A stretch of DNA of 64,000 nt from Spongisporangium articulatum (GCF_044465595.1 NZ_JBITLV010000004.1:124001-188000); one strand, 5' to 3'. Counted from the stretch's first letter, positions 1 to 8,722 are shown. Notes: generated by a model from the sequence alone, not told the origin. Program-made: numbers and translations.

Positions 1-2
1 TC

Positions 3-1271
3 GCGGTGGTGGCCGCGGAGGCGCTGGCCGGTGACCCGTTGACCGGGCACCGTGGCGAGTGGGTCGCCGAGCTCGCCGGCGCGCTGGACGGCGATGCGCT
101 GGCCACCTGGGTGCACCCGCCGCTGGCGCACCTCGGCGCGTTGGGCGGGGGCTGGCGGCGCCCGGGCCGCAGCGTGGGCGACCGGCTGCCGGCGCCCGTC
201 CTCGCCGCCTTGTGGCCCGCGGTCGACGTGGCCCAGGTGGTGGCCGAGCCGGCCGCCCTGCAGGCGGATCCGGTGCTGGCCGAGCTGGTCGTGGCCGTCG
301 GTTCCGGGCGGCTGGCCGGCGACCCCAGGTTGCGGGCGGCGGCGGTCCGGCACCTGGTCGTCACGCTCGCCGAGGCGTACTCGGGGGCCGACCCGGAACG
401 GCTGGTCACCGAGGTCCTGCGGGTCCTGCGCGAGGACGGTTCGAGCGGCTGGCGGGCCGAGACGCTGCTCCAGATCGCCCGGCTCGGCACGCCGCGGTTC
501 GTCGCCGAGCTGGCCGTCCCCGCGATGCGGCACCTGTCCGGTTGGGCCGACGACCCCGCCGCCGGTCTGCTGGCCTCGGCCCTGCTCGAACCGGTCGAGG
601 AGCTCGAGCAGCGCCCGGTCGGCCTGACCCGGGGTGACGTCGCGCTGCTGCACCTGCTGGCCGTCTCCGGTGAGGGCTGGCTGCGCGCGGACGGTGGGCT
701 GCACCACCTGGCCGCCGAGGTCCTGGCCTGGGCCGACGGCGCCTGGCCCGGCCTGTCCCCGCAGGACCGGGCGCTGGTCGAACCGCGCGTGGTGGTGGCC
801 GCGGTGCAGGTCGCCCTGGGCGCCGCGGCCCCCATCGGACCGGTCGGTCCCGCCTGGCAGGAGGCGGTCACGATCGGCCTGCACGCGGCCCTGCCCTACC
901 TGACCGACCTGTTGCGGGCCGACGACCTGCGGCTGGCCGAGGCCCTGGTCGCCGCGACGACCCGCGCGATGGTGACGCCCGCGCGGACCGGGGCGAACGT
1001 CGTCCCCGGGGCCGTGAGCCGCCCGAGCGGCGACGTGCCCGGCGTCCTCGACCTGCCCGTGGAGGCGATCCTCAAACCGGTGCTGGACGGCGTCGGCGAG
1101 AACGTCGTCGCCCGGCTGGCCCGGGCCGTGGAGGGTGAGCTGCCCGCCGACCTGCCGAGCGTCTACGCGGCGCCGGTGCTGCGGTTCTGGACCGGCGTGC
1201 TGCCGGGCGTCCGGCTGCGGTCGGGGACGGTGGCGGCGATCGAGGCGATCCCGGCGCCCGAGACCGCCTGA
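3..1271 (+). CDS. hypothetical protein, 5' end outside window
   Basis: The reading frame is open from the first bases of the window, so only the C-terminal part (about 422 residues) is present and the true start lies upstream. The protein is rich in Ala, Leu, Val and Asp and looks helical and soluble. I see no membrane segment, signal peptide or nucleotide-binding motif. Codon use is strongly GC-rich at third positions across the whole frame, as in neighbouring genes, so it is very probably a real gene. It ends with TGA four bases before the stop of the convergent MDMPI gene. I do not recognise the family. Confidence 0.75.
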   Translation, partial: AVVAAEALAGDPLTGHRGEWVAELAGALDGDALATWVHPPLAHLGALGGGWRRPGRSVGDRLPAPVLAALWPAVDVAQVVAEPAALQADPVLAELVVAVGSGRLAGDPRLRAAAVRHLVVTLAEAYSGADPERLVTEVLRVLREDGSSGWRAETLLQIARLGTPRFVAELAVPAMRHLSGWADDPAAGLLASALLEPVEELEQRPVGLTRGDVALLHLLAVSGEGWLRADGGLHHLAAEVLAWADGAWPGLSPQDRALVEPRVVVAAVQVALGAAAPIGPVGPAWQEAVTIGLHAALPYLTDLLRADDLRLAEALVAATTRAMVTPARTGANVVPGAVSRPSGDVPGVLDLPVEAILKPVLDGVGENVVARLARAVEGELPADLPSVYAAPVLRFWTGVLPGVRLRSGTVAAIEAIPAPETA

Positions 1272-1275
1272 ACCG

Positions 1276-2049
1276 TCAGAACGGGACGGCGGTGGCCAGC
1301 AGGCCGGCGCCCGTGCCCCGGCCCGAGACGGTCCGGCAGAACTCCAGCGCGTCCAGCGTCAGGTGCTCCCCGCCGTCCCCCCACCGGCCGCCGGCGGGGC
1401 CCGTGAGTTCCAGGGTGCACGGGCGGCCGTGACGCTGCGCCCACTCGCGGGCGACGTCGTCGACCAGGCAGCCCTCGTGCTCGGCGCTCACCTCGACGGG
1501 CAGTCGCGTCGCGGCGTGGATGTCGAGCCGGTGCATGAACGGGTCGCGGGTGAGGATCACGTCGAGCAGGAACCCGAACGTCCAGCGCTCCAGCTGCCCG
1601 CCGACGAGCTGCTTCTCGGGCAGCGTCCGGCCGCCGAGCAGGCCGGACAGCCGCCGCCGGCCGCGCACGGCTCGCGGGGTCAGCGCCCGCCACTGCTCGA
1701 TCAGCTCGGCGGTGCTGAGGCCGGCGTTGCGCCGCACCTGCAGCGCCGTGAGGTGGTCGATGGAGACGGGAGCCTGCGCGCGCCGGGCCTCCCGCATCGA
1801 CGTCGACATCTGCCCGGCGAGGCCGGGCAGGCTGCTGACCATCTGCATCATGCCCAGCATGTGCCCGGCCGTGTCGCGCACGGTCCACCCGGTGTTCACG
1901 GTCGGCAGGGCCCAGTGCTCGGGCTCGAGCCGCTCGAAAAGCGTTGCACAGTGAAGGTATTCGGCCTCGGCGAGGGCCATCGCCGAGGCGCGGTCCGGGC
2001 CCGGGCGGCGGGGCGGTGCGGTGTCGACGGGTAGGGCGGGCGCGGTCAT
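1276..2049 (-). CDS. maleylpyruvate isomerase N-terminal (MDMPI/DinB-like) family protein
   Basis: This 257-residue protein resembles the mycothiol-dependent maleylpyruvate isomerase-like family, a DinB four-helix fold common in actinobacteria. The N-terminal half carries the family signature WTVRDTAGHML near residues 55-65, with the probable metal-binding His. A second His-containing segment, FMHRLDIHAATR, lies near residue 170. The family uses mycothiol for thiol transfer or isomerisation, but the substrate cannot be told from sequence. It lies 22 bases downstream of the TetR gene on the same strand, so the two probably form an operon in which the regulator controls this enzyme. The divalent-metal role is family knowledge, not seen here. 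Confidence 0.8.
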   Translation of the reverse strand: MTAPALPVDTAPPRRPGPDRASAMALAEAEYLHCATLFERLEPEHWALPTVNTGWTVRDTAGHMLGMMQMVSSLPGLAGQMSTSMREARRAQAPVSIDHLTALQVRRNAGLSTAELIEQWRALTPRAVRGRRRLSGLLGGRTLPEKQLVGGQLERWTFGFLLDVILTRDPFMHRLDIHAATRLPVEVSAEHEGCLVDDVAREWAQRHGRPCTLELTGPAGGRWGDGGEHLTLDALEFCRTVSGRGTGAGLLATAVPF

Positions 2050-2071
2050 GGCGGTCTCCTGTCGGTGGTCT

Positions 2072-2668
2072 TCAGTGGGTGACGCCGACCCCGTCGGCGT
2101 ACATGTCGATGGCCCGGTCCAGCAGACGCGACCAGCGCTCGCCGCCCGGGTCGTTGGCCAGTTGCGCGTCGACCAGGCCGCTGACGATGGCGACGAAGAG
2201 GTCGATCTCGTCCTGCCCGGTCACGCCCCGGCGGGCCATGCGGGCCATGAAGTCGCTCATCACCGCCACCGACGGGGCGTAGGCCTCGGGGCTGGGCGTG
2301 AAGTCCGGCAGGGTGCGCAGGTTCATCAGCTGGTGCCGGGCCGGGAACGCGACGGCGAAGTCGAAGAACACGCGGGCGTAGAAGCGCAGCGCCGCCCGGT
2401 CCGCGCGCGGTTCGTCCACCTCGCGGGCCCGCGAGTACTCGCCGAACGCCGTCCAGGCCTGGCCGAACATCGCGTCGTAGATGGCGTTCTTGGAGGCGAA
2501 GTGCGTGTAGAGGGACGGCGGGCGCATGCCGACCAGGTCGGCCACGTCCCGCAACGTCACCTGGGCCAGGCCCTTCTCCCGGGCCACCTGCCAGGCGGCC
2601 CCGACGATCTCCAGGCGCGTCGCCGTACGGCGTTCGGCCTGCCTATCGCGATTCGTTTCGCCTAACAT
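2072..2668 (-). CDS. TetR/AcrR family transcriptional regulator
   Basis: A 198-residue protein with an N-terminal TetR-type helix-turn-helix at about residues 15-62: ATRLEIVGAAWQVA, then VTLRDVADLVG and the recognition-helix region PPSLYTHFASKNAIYD. The C-terminal ligand-binding domain is helical and carries a WHG-type extension. It is the first gene of a probable two-gene operon with the MDMPI-family enzyme. No Shine-Dalgarno precedes the ATG at 2668. The start codon lies inside a palindrome (2661-2675), which suggests autoregulation. The ligand is unknown. Confidence 0.9.
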   Translation of the reverse strand: MLGETNRDRQAERRTATRLEIVGAAWQVAREKGLAQVTLRDVADLVGMRPPSLYTHFASKNAIYDAMFGQAWTAFGEYSRAREVDEPRADRAALRFYARVFFDFAVAFPARHQLMNLRTLPDFTPSPEAYAPSVAVMSDFMARMARRGVTGQDEIDLFVAIVSGLVDAQLANDPGGERWSRLLDRAIDMYADGVGVTH

Positions 2669-2675
2669 GATTAGG
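2661..2675. promoter_or_regulatory. putative TetR operator overlapping the start codon
   Basis: Inverted repeat CCTAA-N5-TTAGG. The central five bases contain part of the TetR gene's ATG. Position and symmetry fit an autoregulatory site, but the arms are only 5 bp. Confidence 0.4.
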
Positions 2676-2701
2676 AGGATCGTCGCGCACAGGGCCCGCT
2701 G

Positions 2702-2906
2702 TCAAGCGCGGCCGCGGTGCTCGGCGCCGCCCAGTTCGGCATCGCCGCCCTCACCCCCGCCGCTGGTCGGTGTGCTCGGGGTCGACGCCCTGGCCATGGC
2801 CACGCTGATGCCGGCCGGGATGGCGCTCGCCCTCGCGGTGCTCGTGGTGCTGGTGCGCCCGGTGAGCGCCGTCGAGGCGGTCGGGGACGTGGTGCCCGCC
2901 GGGTGA
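2702..2906 (+). pseudogene. C-terminal remnant of an MFS (Bcr/CflA-like) transporter, frameshifted
   Basis: From 2702 one frame reads SSAAVLGAAQFGIAALTP. Near 2753-2760, in a run of C residues, the reading moves to another frame and continues PLVGVLGVDALAMATLMP and a hydrophobic helix ending at the stop at 2904-2906. Joined together this resembles the last two membrane helices of Bcr/CflA-type drug transporters, where a GALQF-like helix is followed by PLVG. No upstream part is present because the region to the left is the TetR/MDMPI operon. I read it as a decayed fragment. The family assignment is from memory of the consensus. Confidence 0.55.
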
Positions 2907-2955
2907 CCGGAGAGTCGCGTGTGGCCGGGCGCGGCGAATGCGTGACGATGGTCTG

Positions 2956-4770
2956 GTGAGCACGTCACAGCCGTCGGCCGAGCCGTCGACCGAGCCGTCG
3001 ACCGAGCCGTCGACCGAGCCGTCGACGCAGGTCGCGGAGACCCTGGTCGCGGCCCTGACCGCGCTGGGTGTCCGGCACGCCGTGCTGTGCCCCGGCAGCC
3101 GGTCGGCGCCCCTGGCCTACGCGCTGGCCCGGGCCGAGCAGGCCGGCCGGCTGCGGCTACAGGTCCGCCTCGACGAGCGCACCGCCGGGTTCGCGGCGCT
3201 CGGCACGTCGCTGGCCACCGGCGAGCCGGCCGTCGTGGTCACCACCAGCGGGACGGCGGTCGCCAACCTGCACCCGGCGGTGCTCGAGGCCGGCGCGGCG
3301 GGCGTACCGCTGATCGTGCTGTCCGCCGACCGCCCGCACGAGCTGCGCGGGATCGGGGCCAACCAGGTCACCGACCAGGTCAAGCTGTTCGGGGCCGCGG
3401 TGCGCTGGTTCGGTGAGCTGCCCGCGCCCGAGGCCGTCACCGACGGGCTGCGGAAAGGCGTGCGGCAGCAGGTGTCCCGGGCCGTCGCGGCCGCCCGTGG
3501 GGTGCCCGGCGGCCATCCCGGCCCGGTGCAGGTGAACGTCGCCTTCCGCGAACCGCTGGTCGCCTCCGGCCCGGTCGCCGCGGACGAGGGCACCGCCGGG
3601 CTGACCCGGGTCGAGGCCTCGACCGAGCCCGCCCGGGTGCGGCTCGAACCGGGCCCGCGCACCGTCGTCCTGGCCGGGCACGGCGCCGGGCCCGAGGCGC
3701 TGGTCGTGGCGCGCGCCGCGGGCTGGCCGCTGCTGGCCGAACCGTCGTCCGGCGCCCGGATGGAGGACGCCGTCCCCGCCTACCGCCTGCTGCTCGACCG
3801 CCCGGACCTGGGCGGCCGGATCGAGCGGGTCCTGCTCTACGGCCGGCCGACGCTGTCGCGGCCGGTCACCCGGTTGCTGTCCCGGGACGACGTCGAGGTG
3901 ATCGTCGTCTCCACCCGCCCCGACTGGGCCGACCCGGGCGGCCGCGCCGCGCGCGTCGTCGGGGCCGTCGACCCGCCCCTGGGCGGCACCGGCCCCGCCG
4001 CCCAGGTCGAGGCCGACGGCGACTGGATCGACGCCTGGCTGAAGGCGGGCGAGCTGGCCGGGCAGGCGATCGACGCGGCGCTCGCCGAGGCCGACGGCCT
4101 GACCGGCCCGCTGGTGGCGCGGGAGGTGCTGGCCGCGACCGGGCCCGGCGACGTGCTGGTCACCGGCTCCAGCAACCCGGTGCGCGACCTCGACCTGTTC
4201 GGCGTCCTGCCCGGGTCGGTGCGCTGGGCGGCCGGCAAGCACGTGTACGTCAGCGGCGGCGCGCGCCTGCTCGCCAACCGCGGGCTGGCCGGCATCGACG
4301 GGACGGTCTCGACCGCGCTCGGCGTGGCCGCCGCGCTCGAGGGGACGACGGTCCGCGCCCTGGTCGGCGACCTCACCTTCCTGCACGATGCCGGGGCGCT
4401 GGTCCGGGGCGTCCACGAGCCCGAGGTGCCCCTGCAGATCGTGGTGCTGGACGACGGGGGCGGCGGCATCTTCTCGACCCTCGAGCAGGGCGCCCTGGCC
4501 GAGGTGTCCCAAGCTGAGAACGCTCTGTTCGAAAGGCTTTTCGCGACCCCGCAGGGAATGGACCTCGAGCGGCTGTGCGCGGCGCACCGGGTCGCCTACG
4601 CGCCCGCCCGCGACCTCGACGAGCTGCGCAGCGCCCTGGCGGGCCCGCCCACCGACGGGCTCGGCGTCGTCCACGTGCGCGTGCCCCGCGACGGCCGCCG
4701 CGCGCTCGGCGAGAAGCTGACCGCCGCCGTCCAGGCCGCGCTGGGCCCCAGCGAGCGGAGCGAGGGCTAG
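2956..4770 (+). CDS. menD: 2-succinyl-5-enolpyruvyl-6-hydroxy-3-cyclohexene-1-carboxylate synthase
   Basis: ThDP-dependent enzyme that condenses isochorismate with 2-oxoglutarate in menaquinone biosynthesis. This start gives 604 residues. The N-terminal ThDP domain has CPGSRSAPLAYAL (about 45-57) and RLDERTAGFAALG with the conserved cofactor-activating Glu near 74. GTSGTAVANLHPAV-type and SADRPHELRGIGANQ motifs are typical of MenD. The C-terminal half has the cofactor/Mg segment VGDLTFLHD near residue 470. GTG at 2956 was chosen; an in-frame ATG at 2938 would add six residues. Four 12-base repeats encode TEPS units in the variable N-terminus. It converges on isochorismate synthase, its pathway partner, with a hairpin between them. 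Confidence 0.95.
   Translation: MSTSQPSAEPSTEPSTEPSTEPSTQVAETLVAALTALGVRHAVLCPGSRSAPLAYALARAEQAGRLRLQVRLDERTAGFAALGTSLATGEPAVVVTTSGTAVANLHPAVLEAGAAGVPLIVLSADRPHELRGIGANQVTDQVKLFGAAVRWFGELPAPEAVTDGLRKGVRQQVSRAVAAARGVPGGHPGPVQVNVAFREPLVASGPVAADEGTAGLTRVEASTEPARVRLEPGPRTVVLAGHGAGPEALVVARAAGWPLLAEPSSGARMEDAVPAYRLLLDRPDLGGRIERVLLYGRPTLSRPVTRLLSRDDVEVIVVSTRPDWADPGGRAARVVGAVDPPLGGTGPAAQVEADGDWIDAWLKAGELAGQAIDAALAEADGLTGPLVAREVLAATGPGDVLVTGSSNPVRDLDLFGVLPGSVRWAAGKHVYVSGGARLLANRGLAGIDGTVSTALGVAAALEGTTVRALVGDLTFLHDAGALVRGVHEPEVPLQIVVLDDGGGGIFSTLEQGALAEVSQAENALFERLFATPQGMDLERLCAAHRVAYAPARDLDELRSALAGPPTDGLGVVHVRVPRDGRRALGEKLTAAVQAALGPSERSEG
2980..3027 (+). repeat. 12-bp tandem repeat inside menD
   Basis: Four head-to-tail copies of GAGCCGTCGACC (the last ends in G) encode a repeated Glu-Pro-Ser-Thr stretch in the non-conserved MenD N-terminus. 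The unit is a multiple of three, so copy-number changes keep the frame. Confidence 0.9.
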
Positions 4771-4771
4771 C

Positions 4772-4824
4772 GGGCACGGTGTGACACCGCGATCACCTGG
4801 TGAGCACTGTGTGACACCGTGCCC
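4772..4824. terminator. hairpin between convergent menD and isochorismate synthase genes
   Basis: Arms 4772-4787 and 4809-4824 are complementary over 16 bp with one mismatch. The loop contains a smaller TCACCtGGTGA palindrome. It starts two bases after the menD stop and sits between two converging genes. There is no T-tract. A bidirectional terminator is the likely role. Confidence 0.6.
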
Positions 4825-4851
4825 ACCCCTGCCGTTGCGGGCGGGCCGAGG

Positions 4852-6129
4852 TCAGTCCAGGGCCATGCGCATCGGCAGGAGCTTGGCCTCCGACTCGGCC
4901 AGCTCGGCCGCCGGGTCCGACCCGGCCACGATCCCGCAGCCCGCGAACAGCCGCAGCCGGCGGTCGTCGTCCGCGTCGATCCGCGCGCAGCGCAGGGCGA
5001 TGCCCCACTCGCCGTCGCCGTCGGCGTCCATCCAGCCGACCGGGCCCGCATAGCGGTCGCGATCCATCCGCTCCAGCTCGTCGATCAGGTCGGCCGCGGC
5101 CTTGGTGGGAGTGCCGCACACCGCCGCCGACGGGTGCAGCCGGGCGGCCAGGTCCAGCGACGTCGACCCGGAATCCCGCAGCACACCGCTGATCTCGGTG
5201 GCCAGGTGCATCACGTTGGCCAGGTGCAGCACGAACGGCGACTCGGGCACGTTCGTGGTCGCGCAGAACGGGGCCAGCGCCTCGGCGACCGAACGCACCG
5301 CGTACTCGTGCTCCTCCAGGTCCTTGGACGAGCGGGCCAGCGAGGCGGCCAGGCGCAGGTCGTCGGCCTCGCGGGCCGGGTCGTCGCTGCGCCGGATCGT
5401 GCCGGCCAGCACCCTGGACGTGACCAGGCCGCGTTCCAGCCGGACGAGCATCTCGGGGGTGGCGCCGAGCAGGCCGTCGACGGTGAACGTCCAGCAGCCG
5501 GGGTAGTCGGCGGCCAGCCGCCGCAGCAGCGCCCGCGGGTCGACCGGCGCCTGCGCGGTAGCGATCACGTCGCGGGCCAGGACGACCTTCTCCACCTCCC
5601 CGGCCGTGATCCGGTCGATCGCCGCCGCCACGGTGTGCGCCCACTCGTCCGGGGCCTGCGCGCCGGGGGAGAAGGCCACGCCCCGTGGGGGCTGCGGCCC
5701 GTCGGCCGGCGCCGGACGCACGGAGCGCGGCACGGACCCGAGACCGATCGTCGTCACCCACCACACGCCGTCCCGGCACCCGACCACGACCTCCGGGACG
5801 ACCAGCACCCCGCCGGCCGCGGAGGCGTCGGAGAAGGCGAACGAGCCGAACGCGACCGGGCCGGTGCCGGGCAGGTTCACCTCGTCCCGGACGACGGCGT
5901 GCCGGTTCAGGTCGGCCCAGGCGGCCGCCGCGTCGGCGAACCGTTCGGGCCCGCCGGTCTCGATCCGGGCGGCCTCGCCCCAGCCCACCAGCCCCTGCCC
6001 GCCGCGCACCCAGGCGGCCGCCTGCTCGCGGGGCAGCAGGTCGAGCAACCCGCCCAGCTCCGCGACGGCGGCACCACTCAGCGGCACGGTGCGCGCCACG
6101 AGGGGGCGCGAGGCCGGGGCTGTCGTCAT
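4852..6129 (-). CDS. menF: isochorismate synthase
   Basis: A 425-residue chorismate-utilising enzyme converting chorismate to isochorismate, the step before MenD. Motifs of the family are intact: VEKVVLARDV near residue 180, LAGTIRRSDD near 243, and in the C-terminal half CGTPTKAAADLI and RDRYAGPVGWMDADGDGEW, followed by the conserved ALRCARID strand. It converges with menD and diverges from a small membrane-protein gene. The only isochorismate user seen here is MenD, which favours a menaquinone rather than a siderophore role, although EntC-type enzymes look the same. A TACGCT hexamer 8 bases before the ATG may be a -10 element of a leaderless promoter. Confidence 0.9.
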   Translation of the reverse strand: MTTAPASRPLVARTVPLSGAAVAELGGLLDLLPREQAAAWVRGGQGLVGWGEAARIETGGPERFADAAAAWADLNRHAVVRDEVNLPGTGPVAFGSFAFSDASAAGGVLVVPEVVVGCRDGVWWVTTIGLGSVPRSVRPAPADGPQPPRGVAFSPGAQAPDEWAHTVAAAIDRITAGEVEKVVLARDVIATAQAPVDPRALLRRLAADYPGCWTFTVDGLLGATPEMLVRLERGLVTSRVLAGTIRRSDDPAREADDLRLAASLARSSKDLEEHEYAVRSVAEALAPFCATTNVPESPFVLHLANVMHLATEISGVLRDSGSTSLDLAARLHPSAAVCGTPTKAAADLIDELERMDRDRYAGPVGWMDADGDGEWGIALRCARIDADDDRRLRLFAGCGIVAGSDPAAELAESEAKLLPMRMALD

Positions 6130-6187
6130 CGTCCATCAGCGTAGGACCACCGGATTCCCCCTCGGCGCGGAGGGCCCGGCTGGCACG

Positions 6188-6913
6188 ATGCCCGACATGG
6201 GACGGGGCGCGCGGTTCGGGGTAGGGCTGTCGGTGGTGGCGGGGCTGCTGCTGGCCACGGTGATCCTGGTGGTGACGGGGTTGAGCGGCCTGGACTGGAA
6301 CGACGGGCTGACCGCGCAGGCCCGGGCCACCGTGCTCGACGTCGACCACGACGAGTGGGACGACACGTGGGTCAGCGTCGACGTGAAGTTCGAGTACGAC
6401 GGTGAGATCGAAGTCACGTACATCGACTGGCCCGGCGGCCGCGAGGAACCCCGGCTCGGGGCCTCGGTGCCCGTGCGCTTCGACCCGACCGACCCGGAGT
6501 ACACGGTGGTCTACGACGACGACCCCGACAACCGGGGCCAGCACGTCTCCGACCCGTCCGCCCCGGTCTTCGGCCGGCTGGCCTGGGCCTGGTGGGCGGC
6601 GCTCGGCTGCGTCCTCGCGGCGGTCGTCGTCGTGGCCGCGACGATCGCGTGGGCGCTGCGGGCGCCCCGGCGGGAGCCGGCCCTCACGCCCTACCCCGGG
6701 CCCTACTACGGGGTCCCGACGCCGGGATGGGGTGCCACGCCGCCGCCCGGCTATCCGGCCGGCTACCCGGCCGGCTACCCGGCCGGCTACCCGGCCGGCT
6801 ACCCGCCGCCGGGGTACCCGCCGCCGGTCGTCCCGTCGCCCGTTCCGACCACCGGGCCGCCCGCCGGGTCGCCGCCCGGTCCGGCCGGCCCCGGCTACCA
6901 CCCGCCGACCTGA
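6188..6913 (+). CDS. DUF3592-like membrane protein with Gly-Tyr-Pro-Ala repeats
   Basis: A 241-residue protein with two predicted membrane helices, about residues 12-35 and 135-160. They flank an extracytoplasmic beta-rich segment containing VPVRFDPTDPEYTVVY, the pattern of DUF3592-type proteins. The C-terminal 75 residues are Pro/Gly/Tyr-rich and contain a 12-base tandem repeat. Alternative ATGs are at 6188 and 6197. It starts 58 bases from the divergent isochorismate synthase and ends 26 bases before menG, so it may be co-transcribed with menG. No function can be assigned. Confidence 0.75.
   Translation: MPDMGRGARFGVGLSVVAGLLLATVILVVTGLSGLDWNDGLTAQARATVLDVDHDEWDDTWVSVDVKFEYDGEIEVTYIDWPGGREEPRLGASVPVRFDPTDPEYTVVYDDDPDNRGQHVSDPSAPVFGRLAWAWWAALGCVLAAVVVVAATIAWALRAPRREPALTPYPGPYYGVPTPGWGATPPPGYPAGYPAGYPAGYPAGYPPPGYPPPVVPSPVPTTGPPAGSPPGPAGPGYHPPT
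6749..6808 (+). repeat. 12-bp tandem repeat encoding Gly-Tyr-Pro-Ala
   Basis: Five adjacent 12-base units of the form GGCTACCCGGCC (the first has T for C, the last is degenerate) encode GYPA repeats in the disordered C-terminal tail. Confidence 0.9.
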
Positions 6914-6939
6914 TCCCGAGTCTCTGAGACCATCGAGGC

Positions 6940-7629
6940 ATGAGCCGCGCCAGCCTGGAGAAGTCGCCGCACGACGTCGCCGCGATGTTCGACCGGGTCG
7001 CGCGCCGCTACGACGTCACCAACACGGTGCTGTCGTTGAGCCAGGACCGGCAATGGCGCAAGGCCGTCGCCGACGCGCTGCAGGTGCACGCCGGGCAGAC
7101 GGTGCTCGACCTGGCCGCCGGCACGGGCACCTCGAGCGAGCCGTTCACCGACGCCGGCGTGCACACCGTGCCGTGCGACTTCTCGCTCGGCATGCTGCGG
7201 GTCGGGCGCACCCGCCGTCCGGACATGCCGTTCGTGGCCGGCGACGGCACGCGGCTGCCCTTCGCCGACGCCTCGTTCGACGCGGTGACCATCTCGTTCG
7301 GCCTGAGGAACGTCGTCGACGTCGACGCCTGCCTGCGGGAGCTGTACCGGGTGACGAAACCCGGTGGGCGCGTGGTGGTCTGCGAGTTCTCCCGGCCGAC
7401 GTGGGCACCGTTCCGGACGGTCTACACCGAGTACCTGATGAAGGCCCTGCCCAAGGTGGCCACCGCGGTCAGCTCCAACCCGGAGGCGTACGTGTACCTC
7501 GCGGAGTCGATCCGCGCGTGGCCCGACCAGCCCGGCCTGGCCGCCAAGCTGCAGGACGCGGGCTGGAACACGGTCCAGTGGCGCAACCTCTCGGGCGGCA
7601 TCGTCGCCCTCCACCGCGGCATCAAGTAG
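6940..7629 (+). CDS. menG: demethylmenaquinone methyltransferase
   Basis: A 229-residue class I SAM-dependent methyltransferase of the UbiE/MenG family, which methylates demethylmenaquinone in the last step of menaquinone synthesis. It begins with the family's HDVAAMFDRVARRYDVTN segment. The SAM-binding loop LDLAAGTGTSSEPF is at about residues 56-69. The UbiE signature FGLRNVVDVDACLRE and the CEFSRPTWAPFRTVY region follow. The C-terminus ends in the typical LSGGIVALHRGIK. Length matches the family. It belongs with menD, menF and the reductase at 8736. Confidence 0.95.
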   Translation: MSRASLEKSPHDVAAMFDRVARRYDVTNTVLSLSQDRQWRKAVADALQVHAGQTVLDLAAGTGTSSEPFTDAGVHTVPCDFSLGMLRVGRTRRPDMPFVAGDGTRLPFADASFDAVTISFGLRNVVDVDACLRELYRVTKPGGRVVVCEFSRPTWAPFRTVYTEYLMKALPKVATAVSSNPEAYVYLAESIRAWPDQPGLAAKLQDAGWNTVQWRNLSGGIVALHRGIK

Positions 7630-7655
7630 CTCGCGACTGCCCTCCCCAAGGCACA

Positions 7656-7696
7656 CCACTGCCCTCGAACGTGCACTTTCGAGGGCACTCAGTGGA
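7656..7696. terminator. hairpin downstream of menG
   Basis: Perfect 10-bp arms TGCCCTCGAA (7660-7669) and TTCGAGGGCA (7678-7687) flank an 8-base loop. An outer CCACT/AGTGG pair extends the structure. It follows menG by about 30 bases and has no T-tract. Confidence 0.55.
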
Positions 7697-7758
7697 GTTG
7701 TCCACAGGTGGGTGGCTGACTTGAGGGGGCCGCCGCCGGAGCGCGCCAGGATTTGGGC

Positions 7759-8631
7759 ATGGGGGTGCCACCTGAACTGCGTGCGCGGCCCTTCACCCGT
7801 AGGCAGGGCCTGAAACACCTCAGTCGCAGGCAGCTGGCCGGCCCAGATTTCCGCCGGTTGGCGCCCAACGCCTACTGGGTGAGTCAGGGCGATCTGACCC
7901 ACGGCCGGATGATCGAGGCCTGGCGGCTCACCCTGCCTCAGCGGGCCGTGCTCAGCGGCGTGAGCGCCGCCTGGGCGCTCGGAGCCCGATTCGCCTGGCC
8001 CGACGACCCGGTCGAGGTGAGCCTGCCGCCCCACCTGCGCATCACGAGCCGCCCCGGCCTGCGGGTGCGGGGAGTCGAGCTCGGCGGGGACGACGTCGTC
8101 GAGTCGTCGTTCGGCCTCTGCACCTCGGCGTTGCGTACGGCCTGCGACCTCGGTCGGACCGGGCCGCTGCCCCTGGCGGTGGCCCGGCTGGACGCGGTCG
8201 CCGCGGCCACCCGCCTGACCGCGTCCGGGCTGACGCGGGCGGCGAACGCCCTGCCCGCCGGGCGGGGGACCCGTCAGCTGGCCCGGGCCGTCCGGCTCGT
8301 CGATCCGAGGGCCGAGTCGATCCGGGAGTCGATGCTGCGGGTGGCCCTCGTCCTGGCCGGTCTCCCGCCGCCGGTGGTGCAGCACGAGGTCAGGGACCCA
8401 AGGGGTGGATTCGTGGCCCGCGTCGATCTGGCCTGGCCGCAGTGGCGACTGGCCGTGGAGTACGACGGCGCGTATCACGATGACCGGCGCCAGTTCTCGC
8501 GCGACCGCGACCGGCTGAACCGGCTGCGGGAGGCCGGCTGGGAGGTGCTGTCCTTCGACGCGACAGCGCTGCGCGACCTGGATCGCGTGGTGGCGCTGGT
8601 ACGGGCCGTCCTCGCGCGACTGTCCTCGTGA
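7759..8631 (+). CDS. DUF559-type nuclease-fold protein (AbiEi-like N-terminus)
   Basis: A 290-residue protein of a type common and multicopy in actinobacteria. The N-terminal part resembles AbiEi/transcriptional-regulator-like domains. The C-terminal 100 residues look like the DUF559/Vsr-like PD-(D/E)XK fold: RVDLAWPQWRLAVEYDG followed by FSRDRDRLNRLREAGWEV. The acidic residues of DLAWP and EYDG fit the catalytic pattern. ATG at 7759 was chosen over TTG at 7753. CAGGAT six bases upstream may be a -10 element. A paralogue of similar design lies at 29652-30587. The biological role is unknown. Confidence 0.7.
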   Translation: MGVPPELRARPFTRRQGLKHLSRRQLAGPDFRRLAPNAYWVSQGDLTHGRMIEAWRLTLPQRAVLSGVSAAWALGARFAWPDDPVEVSLPPHLRITSRPGLRVRGVELGGDDVVESSFGLCTSALRTACDLGRTGPLPLAVARLDAVAAATRLTASGLTRAANALPAGRGTRQLARAVRLVDPRAESIRESMLRVALVLAGLPPPVVQHEVRDPRGGFVARVDLAWPQWRLAVEYDGAYHDDRRQFSRDRDRLNRLREAGWEVLSFDATALRDLDRVVALVRAVLARLSS

Positions 8632-8722
8632 AGGCGCGATCAGGACCCGAGACGTGCACCGCGAGGGACAGTCGCCGACGAGGTTAGGCAGCCCTCATTT
8701 TTTGGTGGGCGCGCGATGGTTC

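Noticed and set aside
8679..8697. Iron-box-like sequence upstream of the menaquinone reductase
   Set aside because: Only about 13 of 19 positions match the consensus and the right arm is poor, unlike the clear box at 31099-31117.
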